This document shows positions 1 to 7,462 of a stretch of 11,830 nucleotides of DNA, one piece after another. The notes below the pieces were generated by a model. That model did no database searches, had not been told where the DNA came from, and was given only the letters and a program-made list of their open reading frames with translations. Location of the stretch: the NCBI GenBank assembly GCA_964614415.1, contig CAZTLE010000127.1:1-11830 (forward strand). Reading direction: 5' to 3'. How positions within the stretch are numbered: position 1 is the stretch's first letter; every line of letters begins with the position of its first letter. This stretch comes from CAZTLE01 sp964614415 (GTDB lineage: Bacteria; Bacteroidota; Bacteroidia; Flavobacteriales; Flavobacteriaceae). The position numbers were made by a program, and so were the translations under genes.

Positions 1-1289
1 TTCAGGATATCAAAGGGCATTTGGCTGAAGTCGCCTCATCAGAAGGTATTGAAGCAGAAGATGACGCCCTGCATATCATTGCCCAGAAAGCAGATGGAGC
101 CTTGCGAGATGCTTTATCGATTTTCGATCGGGTGGTAAGTTTTTCCGGTAAGGAACTTACCCGCAAAGCAGTCACGGAAAACCTGAATGTGCTGGACTAC
201 ACCTATTATTTCGAAATAACCGAACAACTTGTAGCCAATGAGATTCCGGCTCTCCTTGTGGCGTATGACAACATTCTTTCCAGAGGATTTGACGGGCATC
301 ATTTCATTGCCGGACTTGCCTCACATTTCAGGGATCTGCTCGTTTGTAAGAACGAAGAAACCATAGGACTACTTGAAGTAGGTGAGCAAGTGAAGGCCAT
401 GTATCTGGAACAATCCCGAAAGTGCAGCTCGGATTTTCTGGTGAAGGCCGTTGAGTTGGCAAACGAATGCGATCTAAAATATAAAGCCAGCCGAAACCCC
501 AGACTTTTGGTGGAGCTTTGCTTGCTTAAGTTGGCTTCACTTACGTTCGAGGCTGAAAAAAAAAAGCCTGATGGCTTCGTAATCCCACCGTCATTTTTTA
601 GAGTTAACAATCGGGTTAAGGAGCAGCCGGAAGTTCAGAAAGAAGTGCAACCCGCCGTATTGGAATCTTCTGAAACCAGTGAGACTGTTCAGAAGCCTAC
701 CGATGTACCTATAGCCGATTCGGAAACATCACTTCCGGAAAAGGAAGAAACCCCTCCCACTCCGCCTTCCGAAACGAAGAAAGAAGAGCGTGTTATAGAA
801 CGACCACAGATTCTGGCGGAGCGCAATGCCAAGAAGGTTTCTGCTTTTTCCCTTAAGAGTGTTGAGAAGAAACAACAGATCAAGAAAGAGCTTGTCGGTA
901 ATGGCCCCGATCCTTCCAACCTGCCTAAAGAAGAGTTTTCCGAAACGCAAATGCTATCTGCCTGGTCGGATTATACTGGAAAAATTGAGAAGGACGGAAG
1001 ATTCAATCTGCTTTCTCATCTCACTATGGGTGAACCCGCCCTCGATGGAACGATCATCCGTCTGGAATATCCCAACGATACGATCAAAGTGGAGGTAGAA
1101 CGGGAAAAATACCAATTGCTGAACTTCCTTCGCGAACGACTCAACAACCATGATATTGACCTTGAAATTACGGTAAACGAAACTGCCGTTAAACGATACG
1201 CATATACCCCGAGGGAGAAGTACGAGAAGCTGATGGAAAAGAACCCGCTTATTGATGATCTTCGGAAGGAGTTTGATTTGGAGATATGA
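1..1289 (+). CDS. dnaX: DNA polymerase III subunit gamma/tau, 3' part (5' end outside window)
   Basis: This is the ATPase subunit of the clamp loader, which loads the sliding clamp on DNA; the long tau form also ties the polymerase cores together at the fork. The frame is open from base 3, so the true start and the Walker motifs lie to the left. About 428 residues are visible. The first 40 include the sensor-2-like stretch ADGALRDALSIFD, typical of DnaX. Domain III (oligomerisation) runs to about visible residue 185. A Glu/Pro/Ser/Thr-rich linker follows (about 205-280), then a tau-type C-terminal domain (about 308-428) ending RKEFDLEI, which resembles other Bacteroidota DnaX tails. A run of ten A at the end of domain III looks like a gamma/tau switch and is listed separately. 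The stop is TGA at 1287-1289, just before the scaffold gap. Family identity is strong; the domain V assignment rests on position and composition. Confidence 0.95.
   Translation, partial: QDIKGHLAEVASSEGIEAEDDALHIIAQKADGALRDALSIFDRVVSFSGKELTRKAVTENLNVLDYTYYFEITEQLVANEIPALLVAYDNILSRGFDGHHFIAGLASHFRDLLVCKNEETIGLLEVGEQVKAMYLEQSRKCSSDFLVKAVELANECDLKYKASRNPRLLVELCLLKLASLTFEAEKKKPDGFVIPPSFFRVNNRVKEQPEVQKEVQPAVLESSETSETVQKPTDVPIADSETSLPEKEETPPTPPSETKKEERVIERPQILAERNAKKVSAFSLKSVEKKQQIKKELVGNGPDPSNLPKEEFSETQMLSAWSDYTGKIEKDGRFNLLSHLTMGEPALDGTIIRLEYPNDTIKVEVEREKYQLLNFLRERLNNHDIDLEITVNETAVKRYAYTPREKYEKLMEKNPLIDDLRKEFDLEI
556..582 (+). other. Slippery A10-G tract in dnaX with immediate stops in both alternative frames (candidate gamma/tau switch)
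   Basis: Ten A (556-565) are followed by G566. In the dnaX frame this reads GAA AAA AAA AAG, so bases 560-566 are A AAA AAG, the same in-frame heptamer as in E. coli dnaX. After a -1 slip the next codons are GCC (566-568) and TGA (569-571), giving Ala then stop; in E. coli the shifted frame likewise gives one residue then stop. The +1 frame reads CTG ATG GCT TCG TAA and stops at 580-582. A small hairpin, AAGCC (564-568) and GGCTT (573-577) around a TGAT loop, overlaps the site. A product ending here would be a gamma-like protein lacking the last 240 residues. Long A runs in dnaX of Thermus act by transcriptional slippage, which fits this tract at least as well as ribosomal frameshifting. The sequence pattern is directly seen; use in the cell is inferred. 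Confidence 0.7.
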
Positions 1290-1292
1290 TTG

Positions 1293-1392
1293 NNNNNNNN
1301 NNNNNNNNNNNNNNNNNNNNNNNNNNNNNNNNNNNNNNNNNNNNNNNNNNNNNNNNNNNNNNNNNNNNNNNNNNNNNNNNNNNNNNNNNNNN
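1293..1392. other. Scaffold gap (100 N)
   Basis: Exactly 100 N, the conventional filler for a gap of unknown size. It begins 3 bases after the dnaX stop codon, so any dnaX terminator and the upstream part of the miaE promoter region may be hidden here, and a small gene cannot be excluded. The repeat-like sequence at its right edge may be why the assembly broke. Confidence 0.95.
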
Positions 1393-1396
1393 AATG

Positions 1397-1449
1397 TTGA
1401 ATTTTGAGTTTCAAGTGCTAAGTGTTGGGTTGTGGAATTTGAATTTTGA
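1397..1449. repeat. Degenerate AT-rich intergenic repeat (TTGAATTTTGA direct repeats)
   Basis: The 11-mer TTGAATTTTGA occurs at 1397-1407 and again exactly at 1439-1449. Between them lies a GTGCTAAGTGTTGGGTTGTG-like stretch rich in T and G. The same flavour (TTGGGTGTTGGGT) reappears at 9106-9118 between rnz and the STAS-like gene. Tracts of this kind are common between genes in Flavobacteriaceae genomes. The copies are seen directly; membership of a dispersed family is inference. The left part of the tract is lost in the N gap. Confidence 0.5.
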
Positions 1450-1459
1450 ACTAATTTAG
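1430..1459 (+). promoter_or_regulatory. Candidate Bacteroidetes-type promoter for miaE
   Basis: A TTG at 1430-1432 is followed after 19 bases by TAATTTAG at 1452-1459. This matches the Bacteroidetes pattern TTG-N(17-23)-TAnnTTTG with one mismatch in the -7 element. Transcription would begin near 1466, too close to the ATG at 1468 for a normal leader but about 30 bases before the ATG at 1498. The tract is AT-rich and repetitive, so a chance match is quite possible. Confidence 0.3.
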
Positions 1460-1497
1460 TAACTGTAATGGAATCAACGAAGAAGAAGGAAAGTATC

Positions 1498-2079
1498 ATG
1501 CTGGGATTGAAACTCCCTACCGATCCCCGATGGGTAAATATTGTGGAAAAGAACATCGAAGAGATCCTCACAGATCACGCCTATTGTGAGCAAAAAGCTG
1601 CTTCGACGGCCATTTCTATAATCATTGGTTATCCCGAGTATACAGAGCTTGTTTCTGAAATGACATTACTGGCCCAGGAGGAAATGAGTCATTTTAAGAT
1701 GGTACATGACCGTATCGTAGAACGCGGTTGGACGCTTGGTCGTGAGCGTAAGGATGCGTATGTAAATATGCTCATGAAGTTCTTTCCGAAGGGAGGGGAT
1801 CGCAACACCCAGCTCATCCACCGACTTCTATATGCCGCTCTTATTGAAGCCAGGAGCTGCGAGCGTTTTCGGCTGCTTAGTGAAGAACTTGAGGACGCAG
1901 AGCTGGCTACCTTCTATCGCAAACTCATGGTGAGTGAAGCCAATCACTATACCATGTTCCTCGGATTCGCCCGCAAATATGGTAATCGTGAGGAAGTAGA
2001 TCAAAAATGGAATGATCTTCTCATCTATGAAGCAGAGCTAATGAAGGATCTGGGCACCAAAGAAACTATCCACGGTTAA
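1498..2079 (+). CDS. miaE: tRNA-(ms2io6A)-hydroxylase (MiaE-like di-iron enzyme)
   Basis: MiaE hydroxylates the isopentenyl side chain of 2-methylthio-N6-isopentenyladenosine at tRNA position 37, using O2 and a di-iron centre; it acts after MiaA and MiaB. The 193-residue protein shows the ferritin-like ligand set in order: Glu31 (in CEQKAAS), Glu62 and His65 (EEMSH), Glu117 (IEARSCERF), Glu147 and His150 (SEANH). All expected iron ligands are present. The chosen start, MLGLKLPTDPRWV, is where family members normally begin and is preceded by a purine-rich AAGGAAAG; an in-frame ATG at 1468 would add ten residues (MESTKKKESI) and cannot be excluded. The secreted peptidase gene starts 26 bases after its stop, so the two may share a transcript. 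A need for O2 implies an aerobic or facultative host. Confidence 0.9.
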   Translation: MLGLKLPTDPRWVNIVEKNIEEILTDHAYCEQKAASTAISIIIGYPEYTELVSEMTLLAQEEMSHFKMVHDRIVERGWTLGRERKDAYVNMLMKFFPKGGDRNTQLIHRLLYAALIEARSCERFRLLSEELEDAELATFYRKLMVSEANHYTMFLGFARKYGNREEVDQKWNDLLIYEAELMKDLGTKETIHG

Positions 2080-2105
2080 ACAATACGATTTAAACCTTTA
2101 CCGCT

Positions 2106-3953
2106 ATGAATCGAATCAAATTTTTACCAAAAACCATTATAGCTACTGTCCTGTTGTTTACCATGGCAACGACCTTAAGCTGGGCTCAAAAGACCGTACC
2201 GGTATTTAAAGACGGCGAAGCACAGGTCGTACCCGGATTTTCCGATAAGTCCGCCTGGATACGACATGATCTTTGGGTTGAAACCGAATTCGATACCGAC
2301 GGCGATGGTAAGCCCGACAGAATGCACGTAGATGTGACACGTCCTCCGCAAACAGAGACCGAAGGGCTGAAACTTCCGATTATCTATGCAACCAGTCCGT
2401 ATTACTCAGGGGTTGCCGGTTTTGCCAAAGAGTTGTTCTGGAACGTTGAGCATGAAATTGGAGAGACCCCTCCACCTAGAGATTTCCACCCAGAAGTACA
2501 ACGTAAAGGAGAACGTCCCATTATTTCAAATTCCGAAGTAGAACGCTGGGTGCCTCGTGGATACATTGTAGTGCATTCCTCTTCTCCCGGAACCGGATTA
2601 TCGCAAGGTGCCCCTACAGTAGGCGGTGATAACGAGTCACTGGCCCCAAAGGCAGTTATCGACTGGCTCAATGGGCGGGTAAAGGGCTATACCACTCCTG
2701 ATGGTAATGAAGAAGTTACCGCGTACTGGTCTACCGGAAAGGTAGGAATGACCGGTACCTCATACAACGGCACACTACCCATAGCTGCTGCGACTACGGG
2801 TGTAGAGGGCCTGGAGGCGATCATTCCCATAGCACCTAACACGTCTTACTATCATTATTATCGATCTAACGGACTTGTACGTCATCCGGGTGGATATTTG
2901 GGGGAAGACATTGATGTTCTTTATGATTTTATCCATAGCGGAGATGAGTCCAAACGCGCCTATAACAATCGTACGGTTCGCGACACCGAAATGGCCAATG
3001 GAATGGATAGAATAACGGGAGATTACAATGATTTTTGGGCGGGACGCGATTATCTCAACGAGATGGGACCTTTTAAGGCGGCACTCTTCATGTCTCATGG
3101 ATTCAACGACTGGAATGTGATGCCGGAGCACAGTTATCGAATTTATAAAGAAGCCAGGCGCAAAGGGCTTCCAACGATGATCTATTACCACCAAAATGGC
3201 CATGGAGGCCCTCCACCGTTGAAATTGATGAATCGTTGGTTTACACGTTATCTGCATGGCGTAGAAAACGGTGTTGAAAGCGATCCTCGTTCCTGGATCG
3301 TAAGGGAAGGCGACCCACGATTGGAGCCTACCTCCTATCCTGAATACCCGCACCCAGAAGCCAGGCAAGTGGTTTTCAACCTCACCAAGGGCGCTCCGGG
3401 ATTGGGCGGGCTACAAGTAGGTAAAGTCCGAAAACAAGGAAAAGAAACATTTACAGATGATGTAAATTTCTCCGGAGAAGATCTCGCCAAAGCAGAAAAT
3501 TCGAACCACAGATTACTATTCGTAACACCAAAACTGGCAGAAGATGTACATATTTCCGGGGTTCCATCAATTACCATCAGGTTAGCGAGTAACAAGCCGG
3601 CTGCCAATCTTTCCATATGGCTTGTATCACTTCCATGGTCCTCGGGTACAGCTACGAAAATTACCGACAACATTATTACAAGAGGTTGGGCGGATCCTCA
3701 GAACTACAAATCGCTTAGTGAGAGTAAACCCTTGAAGCCCGGAAAATTTTATGAGCTTTCATTTGATCTTCAGCCTGATGACCAGATTATTCCTGCAGGT
3801 CAGCAAATTGGGTTGATGATCTTTTCAAGTGATAAGGACTTTACCTTGTGGCCCGATCCGGGTACGGAATTAACTGTTGATCTGGATGGCACATCGCTTA
3901 CGTTGCCGATAGTCGGTGGCCTGAAGACTTTGGAAAGCGCTATGAAGGATTGA
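2106..3953 (+). CDS. Secreted CocE/NonD-family (S15, Xaa-Pro dipeptidyl-peptidase-like) hydrolase
   Basis: A 615-residue serine hydrolase, probably exported. Residues 1-28 form a signal peptide: basic Asn-Arg-Ile-Lys start, a hydrophobic core (TIIATVLLFTMATTL), and likely cleavage after SWAQ. An acidic loop DTDGDG (63-68) of a type seen in these enzymes follows. The alpha/beta-hydrolase triad is intact: Ser219 in GTSYNG (the GxSYxG nucleophile elbow), Asp335 in GFNDWN, and His366 in QNGHGG. The spacings of 116 and 31 residues are close to those of lactococcal X-prolyl dipeptidyl aminopeptidase. The C-terminal third (about 420-610) looks like the beta-rich jelly-roll domain of this family. Expected activity is removal of X-Pro dipeptides from peptides, but related enzymes are acylases or esterases (cocaine esterase, glutaryl-7-ACA acylase), so the substrate is unsettled. 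The last 14 bases overlap the end of ppx on the other strand. Confidence 0.88.
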   Translation: MNRIKFLPKTIIATVLLFTMATTLSWAQKTVPVFKDGEAQVVPGFSDKSAWIRHDLWVETEFDTDGDGKPDRMHVDVTRPPQTETEGLKLPIIYATSPYYSGVAGFAKELFWNVEHEIGETPPPRDFHPEVQRKGERPIISNSEVERWVPRGYIVVHSSSPGTGLSQGAPTVGGDNESLAPKAVIDWLNGRVKGYTTPDGNEEVTAYWSTGKVGMTGTSYNGTLPIAAATTGVEGLEAIIPIAPNTSYYHYYRSNGLVRHPGGYLGEDIDVLYDFIHSGDESKRAYNNRTVRDTEMANGMDRITGDYNDFWAGRDYLNEMGPFKAALFMSHGFNDWNVMPEHSYRIYKEARRKGLPTMIYYHQNGHGGPPPLKLMNRWFTRYLHGVENGVESDPRSWIVREGDPRLEPTSYPEYPHPEARQVVFNLTKGAPGLGGLQVGKVRKQGKETFTDDVNFSGEDLAKAENSNHRLLFVTPKLAEDVHISGVPSITIRLASNKPAANLSIWLVSLPWSSGTATKITDNIITRGWADPQNYKSLSESKPLKPGKFYELSFDLQPDDQIIPAGQQIGLMIFSSDKDFTLWPDPGTELTVDLDGTSLTLPIVGGLKTLESAMKD

Positions 3954-4857
3954 TTTCCATTTCCCTGGCGAGTTTCTCATGGTGTAAACTTCGAATAATA
4001 CCATCGGACAACCCGATCTTGGGTACATAGATATATCGCGCATTACTCCATTTCATGGAGGATAAGTAGATACGGGTAGCCGGAATGATCACGTCAGCAC
4101 GATCTTCATTCATATTCAACTCGAATATCCGGTCGTGCAGACTCAAGGACTTTATTTCTTCGTAGTAATTCGTCAGGTAGAAGTATGTAAGTGGCTTGCC
4201 CAGCTTAATACCACTGGCCTTAAAAATACTGTTGATATTCCCTCCGGATCCAATAAGAGAAATAGAATGATACTTGCTTGTATTCTTCTTTATCCATGAT
4301 TTTACATCGTCCCAAACCCCTTTGGTGACCATATCATTGATAATCCGAACCGTTCCCAGTTTAAATGACCTGGATGCCACTGTTTCGCCATTGGCAAAAA
4401 CTGTAAACTCGGTGCTTCCCCCTCCTACATCCACAAAAAGGAACACTTTGTTCATGTCGAGATAGGTTTTGAGGTCAGTAAGCGCAATAAGGCTGGCTTC
4501 TTCGTTACCGTCAATGATATGTATCGGCAGACCGGTCTCCTTCTCTATTTTCTCGGCAACATCCCGGCCGTTGGAAGCTTCGCGCATGGCCGAAGTTGCA
4601 CAGGCCCGGTAGCTCTTAACGTTATGGGTTTTCATAATAAGCCGGAAGGCATTCATGGCATCCAACATTCTTTGGAAGTTCTCATCAGAGATCTTTCCTT
4701 TAAGAAATACGTCGGCGCCAAGGCGAATAGGAACCCGTACCAGGGAGGTTTTTTTGAATTGCGGGGGATACCCCTCTTTTTCAATGATAGTCGCAACGAG
4801 CAACCTAATGGCATTCGAGCCAATGTCAATGGCTGCGTATTTTTCTATAGTCAGCAA
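3940..4857 (-). CDS. ppx: Exopolyphosphatase / Ppx-GppA family phosphatase
   Basis: Ppx/GppA enzymes remove terminal phosphate from polyphosphate or from pppGpp. The 305-residue protein has the actin-like ATPase motifs: DIGSN at 11-15 (phosphate 1), NEE at 118-120 where the catalytic Glu is expected, DVGGGSTE at 143-150 (phosphate 2), and GSGGN at 203-207. It is the short two-domain form; E. coli Ppx (about 513 residues) has extra C-terminal HD-type domains that are absent here. The start is a TTG whose first base lies 2 bases after the ppk1 stop codon; no in-frame ATG fits, and MLTIEKYAAIDIGS matches the usual family start. The tight junction suggests translational coupling to ppk1 and a polyphosphate substrate, though pppGpp remains possible. 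Its 3' end overlaps the convergent peptidase gene by 14 bp. Confidence 0.9.
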   Translation of the reverse strand: MLTIEKYAAIDIGSNAIRLLVATIIEKEGYPPQFKKTSLVRVPIRLGADVFLKGKISDENFQRMLDAMNAFRLIMKTHNVKSYRACATSAMREASNGRDVAEKIEKETGLPIHIIDGNEEASLIALTDLKTYLDMNKVFLFVDVGGGSTEFTVFANGETVASRSFKLGTVRIINDMVTKGVWDDVKSWIKKNTSKYHSISLIGSGGNINSIFKASGIKLGKPLTYFYLTNYYEEIKSLSLHDRIFELNMNEDRADVIIPATRIYLSSMKWSNARYIYVPKIGLSDGIIRSLHHEKLAREMEINPS

Positions 4858-4859
4858 AT

Positions 4860-6953
4860 CTAGCGGGACAGTTTTTTCAAGTAATAATCATAAAGGGCAA
4901 ACTGAGACCGAACTTGCTCGCCATCGTTGCGGCGGTATTGGTTATCCTGGTTTTGAGAGATAATGCGGGCCTTCACGTTATCGTTCCAGGATATTTCGAA
5001 AGTTTCGATCAATTCTTGCCTAATTTCTTTGTCGTATATGGGGCAGGATATCTCAACCCGGTTATCCAGGTTCCTTCCCATAATATCTGCGGAAGAAATA
5101 TATACTTTTCGGTTCCCTCCGTTTTCAAAGATATACAATCGCGGATGTTCCAAAAACTTATCGACGATACTTATTACTTCAATATTTTCACTCATACCTT
5201 GAACTCCGGGAATTAAACAGCATATACCTCGAACTATGAGATGGATCTTAACCCCTGCCCTGCTCGCCTCGTATAATTTGTCGATCACTTTGAAATCGGA
5301 CAGGCTGTTCAATTTTAATCGTATACCGGAAGGAAGCCCCGCTTCTTTATTCGCAATCTCATTTTCAATAAGATTGTAGATCGCGTTTCGGGTATAATGT
5401 GGTGAAACAATGAGATGACGGTATTTCTTGATCTTGTAATTCACTTCGAAGAATTCAAATACCTTGCTGATCTCCTTACAGATCTTCTGATTGTAAGTGA
5501 AAAGGGTGTAATCGGTATAGATACGCGCTGTGGACTCATTAAAATTCCCGGTACTTACAAAAGCATAACGCCGTATTTTGGTACCTTCCAGCCTTTCAAT
5601 AACACAAGCCTTGCAGTGTACTTTCAGTCCCGGCACACCAAAACTCAGCTTCACACCTTCACTCTGCATTTGCTCAGCATAACTGATATTTGCCGCTTCG
5701 TCGAACCGCGCCTGAAGTTCAATTTGAACTGTTACTTCCTTTCCGTTCTTGGCAGCGTTAATTAGGGAACTCGCAATATGCGATACCTGGGCCAATCGGT
5801 AAATAGTGATCTTGATCGTTTGAACATTGGGATCAAGCGCCGCCTCTCGCAAAAACTTCACTACATACGAAAAGGTTTGATACGGAGCATATAGGAGATA
5901 GTCCTTCTCTTTTATTTTATTGAGAAGACTTCCCTGGAGGCTTAGACCGTGAATGGGAAGTGGCTGCACTTTTTCGTACAAAAGATCTTCCCGCCCAAGA
6001 CTTGGGAAACCCATATAGTCCCGGCGGTTGTGGTAGCGGCCTCCGGGTATGATACTATCCGTGGCTTCCACGTCCATTTTCCCCAGGATGAAGTCAAGCG
6101 TTTCTTTGTCAATGTTCTTATCATACACAAAACGGACCGGATCTCCTGAACTTCGGTCCTTTACACTTTTAGATATCTTGTCGATAAAACTCTTACTCAG
6201 GTCACTGTCGAAATCAAGCTCGGCATCCCTGGTGATCTTGATCATATGTGCCGAAATCTTCTCATACTTGAATATACTGAAGATGTTGTGCAAACAGTGG
6301 CGAATGAGATCGTCCAAAATAATGATGGAGCGCTTGTCTCCGTCTCGTGGCAGCTCTACAAAGCGATTGACAGTCCTGGGAATCTCAATAAGCGCATAGT
6401 TGTGCTTTGCTTCAAAGGTCTCATCCTCCTGGGACATGGTCATCTTTACCGCAAGATATCCCGCGCTATCCTTTAGACGAGGGAATTCTTCCAACTCACT
6501 AACCATAATGGTTACCAGAGCCGGACTTACGTTCCGGATGAAGAAATCGGAAATGAATTCACTTTGCTCCGGAGTGATCTCATCTTCATGAATAATGAAA
6601 ATATTCTCCTTTTGAAGTGCCTCCTCAATACGCAGCAGTATCTTTTGACTCAGCGATTGCTGTTCGATAACCGTTTGGGTAATCTGTTCAAGCAACTCAG
6701 CCGCCGAAATACCTCCTAACTGACTACGTCCTCCTTTGCCGGCTTCTACGATACGTTTGATCGTGGCATAGCGCACCTTGAAGAATTCATCGAGGTTGTT
6801 TGAGAATATTCCAAGAAACCGGAGGCGTTCAATAAGAGGTACGGATTCATCATCCGCTTCCTGCAACACCCTGGCATTAAAGGACAACCAACTTAGTTCC
6901 CGGTTGTGATATATATTCTCGATCTTCTGAGGTACGGCTACTTTATCTGTCAT
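4860..6953 (-). CDS. ppk1: Polyphosphate kinase 1
   Basis: PPK1 makes inorganic polyphosphate from ATP, reversibly, through a phosphohistidine intermediate. The 697-residue protein is full length. It has the N domain (NRELSWLSFNARVLQEA, 17-33), the head domain, and two phospholipase-D-like C domains. His446 in KVHCK corresponds to the autophosphorylated His435 of E. coli, and His603 in FLEHPRLYIF to E. coli His592. The nearby TGNFNE (468-473) and Arg-rich segments are also typical. The ATG at 6953 is 3 bases after the sixA-like stop, and the TAG stop is followed 2 bases later by the ppx start, so it is the centre of a compact polyphosphate operon. No membrane segment or signal peptide is seen. 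Identification is secure. Confidence 0.97.
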   Translation of the reverse strand: MTDKVAVPQKIENIYHNRELSWLSFNARVLQEADDESVPLIERLRFLGIFSNNLDEFFKVRYATIKRIVEAGKGGRSQLGGISAAELLEQITQTVIEQQSLSQKILLRIEEALQKENIFIIHEDEITPEQSEFISDFFIRNVSPALVTIMVSELEEFPRLKDSAGYLAVKMTMSQEDETFEAKHNYALIEIPRTVNRFVELPRDGDKRSIIILDDLIRHCLHNIFSIFKYEKISAHMIKITRDAELDFDSDLSKSFIDKISKSVKDRSSGDPVRFVYDKNIDKETLDFILGKMDVEATDSIIPGGRYHNRRDYMGFPSLGREDLLYEKVQPLPIHGLSLQGSLLNKIKEKDYLLYAPYQTFSYVVKFLREAALDPNVQTIKITIYRLAQVSHIASSLINAAKNGKEVTVQIELQARFDEAANISYAEQMQSEGVKLSFGVPGLKVHCKACVIERLEGTKIRRYAFVSTGNFNESTARIYTDYTLFTYNQKICKEISKVFEFFEVNYKIKKYRHLIVSPHYTRNAIYNLIENEIANKEAGLPSGIRLKLNSLSDFKVIDKLYEASRAGVKIHLIVRGICCLIPGVQGMSENIEVISIVDKFLEHPRLYIFENGGNRKVYISSADIMGRNLDNRVEISCPIYDKEIRQELIETFEISWNDNVKARIISQNQDNQYRRNDGEQVRSQFALYDYYLKKLSR

Positions 6954-6956
6954 TGC

Positions 6957-7442
6957 TTACTTGAGGTCTCTGGGAAATACTGTTTTCACTGTCTGGCCGT
7001 TGGATACATCCTGCCAGCGGTCATCATTAAACTCTATCATTACAAATCCACAGGTGGGTAAATTGTCTATGTATTTACTACCCAGCATATTGGCAATGGA
7101 GGTAAACGCGTGGTTGTGACCTACTATCATAACGCGATCCCAGGCATCATCCAGGCCTTTGATCGTCTCCATAACGTTGCGTCCTCCAAAATCGTACAGG
7201 TCGTGATTGGTTCGAAAATCTTCATCAGACACCTTCATTTCGTGCTTGAAGTACTCTGCCGTTGAGAGTGCCCTGTTCGCATCGCTGGTGATGATCTTAT
7301 CCGGTTTCGGTACCAGGTTGGCCACATATTTGGAGACCAACGTAGCGTCCCGATTGCCACGCCCTTTCAGAGGACGTTGATGATCAATGACATCATACTC
7401 CCATGAAGACTTGGCATGCCGTACCATATACAGTGTTTTCAA
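6957..7442 (-). CDS. sixA: SixA-like histidine phosphatase (phosphoglycerate-mutase superfamily)
   Basis: A 161-residue member of the histidine phosphatase superfamily, about the size of E. coli SixA, which removes phosphate from phosphohistidine proteins. Catalytic residues seen are Arg8-His9 (VRHAKSSW), Arg57 (SDANRALSTAE) and His109 (VGHNHA). The start is TTG at 7442; upstream in frame there is only a stop codon a few triplets away, and the first ATG (codon 6) would cut into the strand carrying the RHA motif, so TTG is the best choice. It lies 20 bases after pdxH and 3 bases before ppk1, which points to co-transcription. Family membership is secure. The true substrate is not: candidates are a phosphohistidine protein, including PPK1 itself, or a small phosphorylated molecule. 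Confidence 0.85.
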   Translation of the reverse strand: MKTLYMVRHAKSSWEYDVIDHQRPLKGRGNRDATLVSKYVANLVPKPDKIITSDANRALSTAEYFKHEMKVSDEDFRTNHDLYDFGGRNVMETIKGLDDAWDRVMIVGHNHAFTSIANMLGSKYIDNLPTCGFVMIEFNDDRWQDVSNGQTVKTVFPRDLK

Positions 7443-7462
7443 AGCGATCGTATTTTATTCGT

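Noticed and set aside
556..565. The ten-A run as a sequencing or assembly error that breaks dnaX
   Set aside because: The frame is intact across the run and continues 240 residues into a plausible tau C-terminus, so a length of ten fits the full-length protein.
564..577. The AAGCC/GGCTT hairpin as a classical stimulator of ribosomal -1 frameshifting
   Set aside because: It overlaps the slippery bases instead of lying 5-8 bases downstream, and has only five pairs. It may help slippage but is not a standard stimulator.
954..1571. A 205-residue - strand open frame crossing the N gap
   Set aside because: It is open only because the N run cannot contain stop codons; both ends are antisense to dnaX and miaE.
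2775..3368. A 197-residue - strand open frame inside the peptidase gene
   Set aside because: It is antisense to conserved catalytic sequence of the S15 enzyme and shows no recognisable motif or start context.
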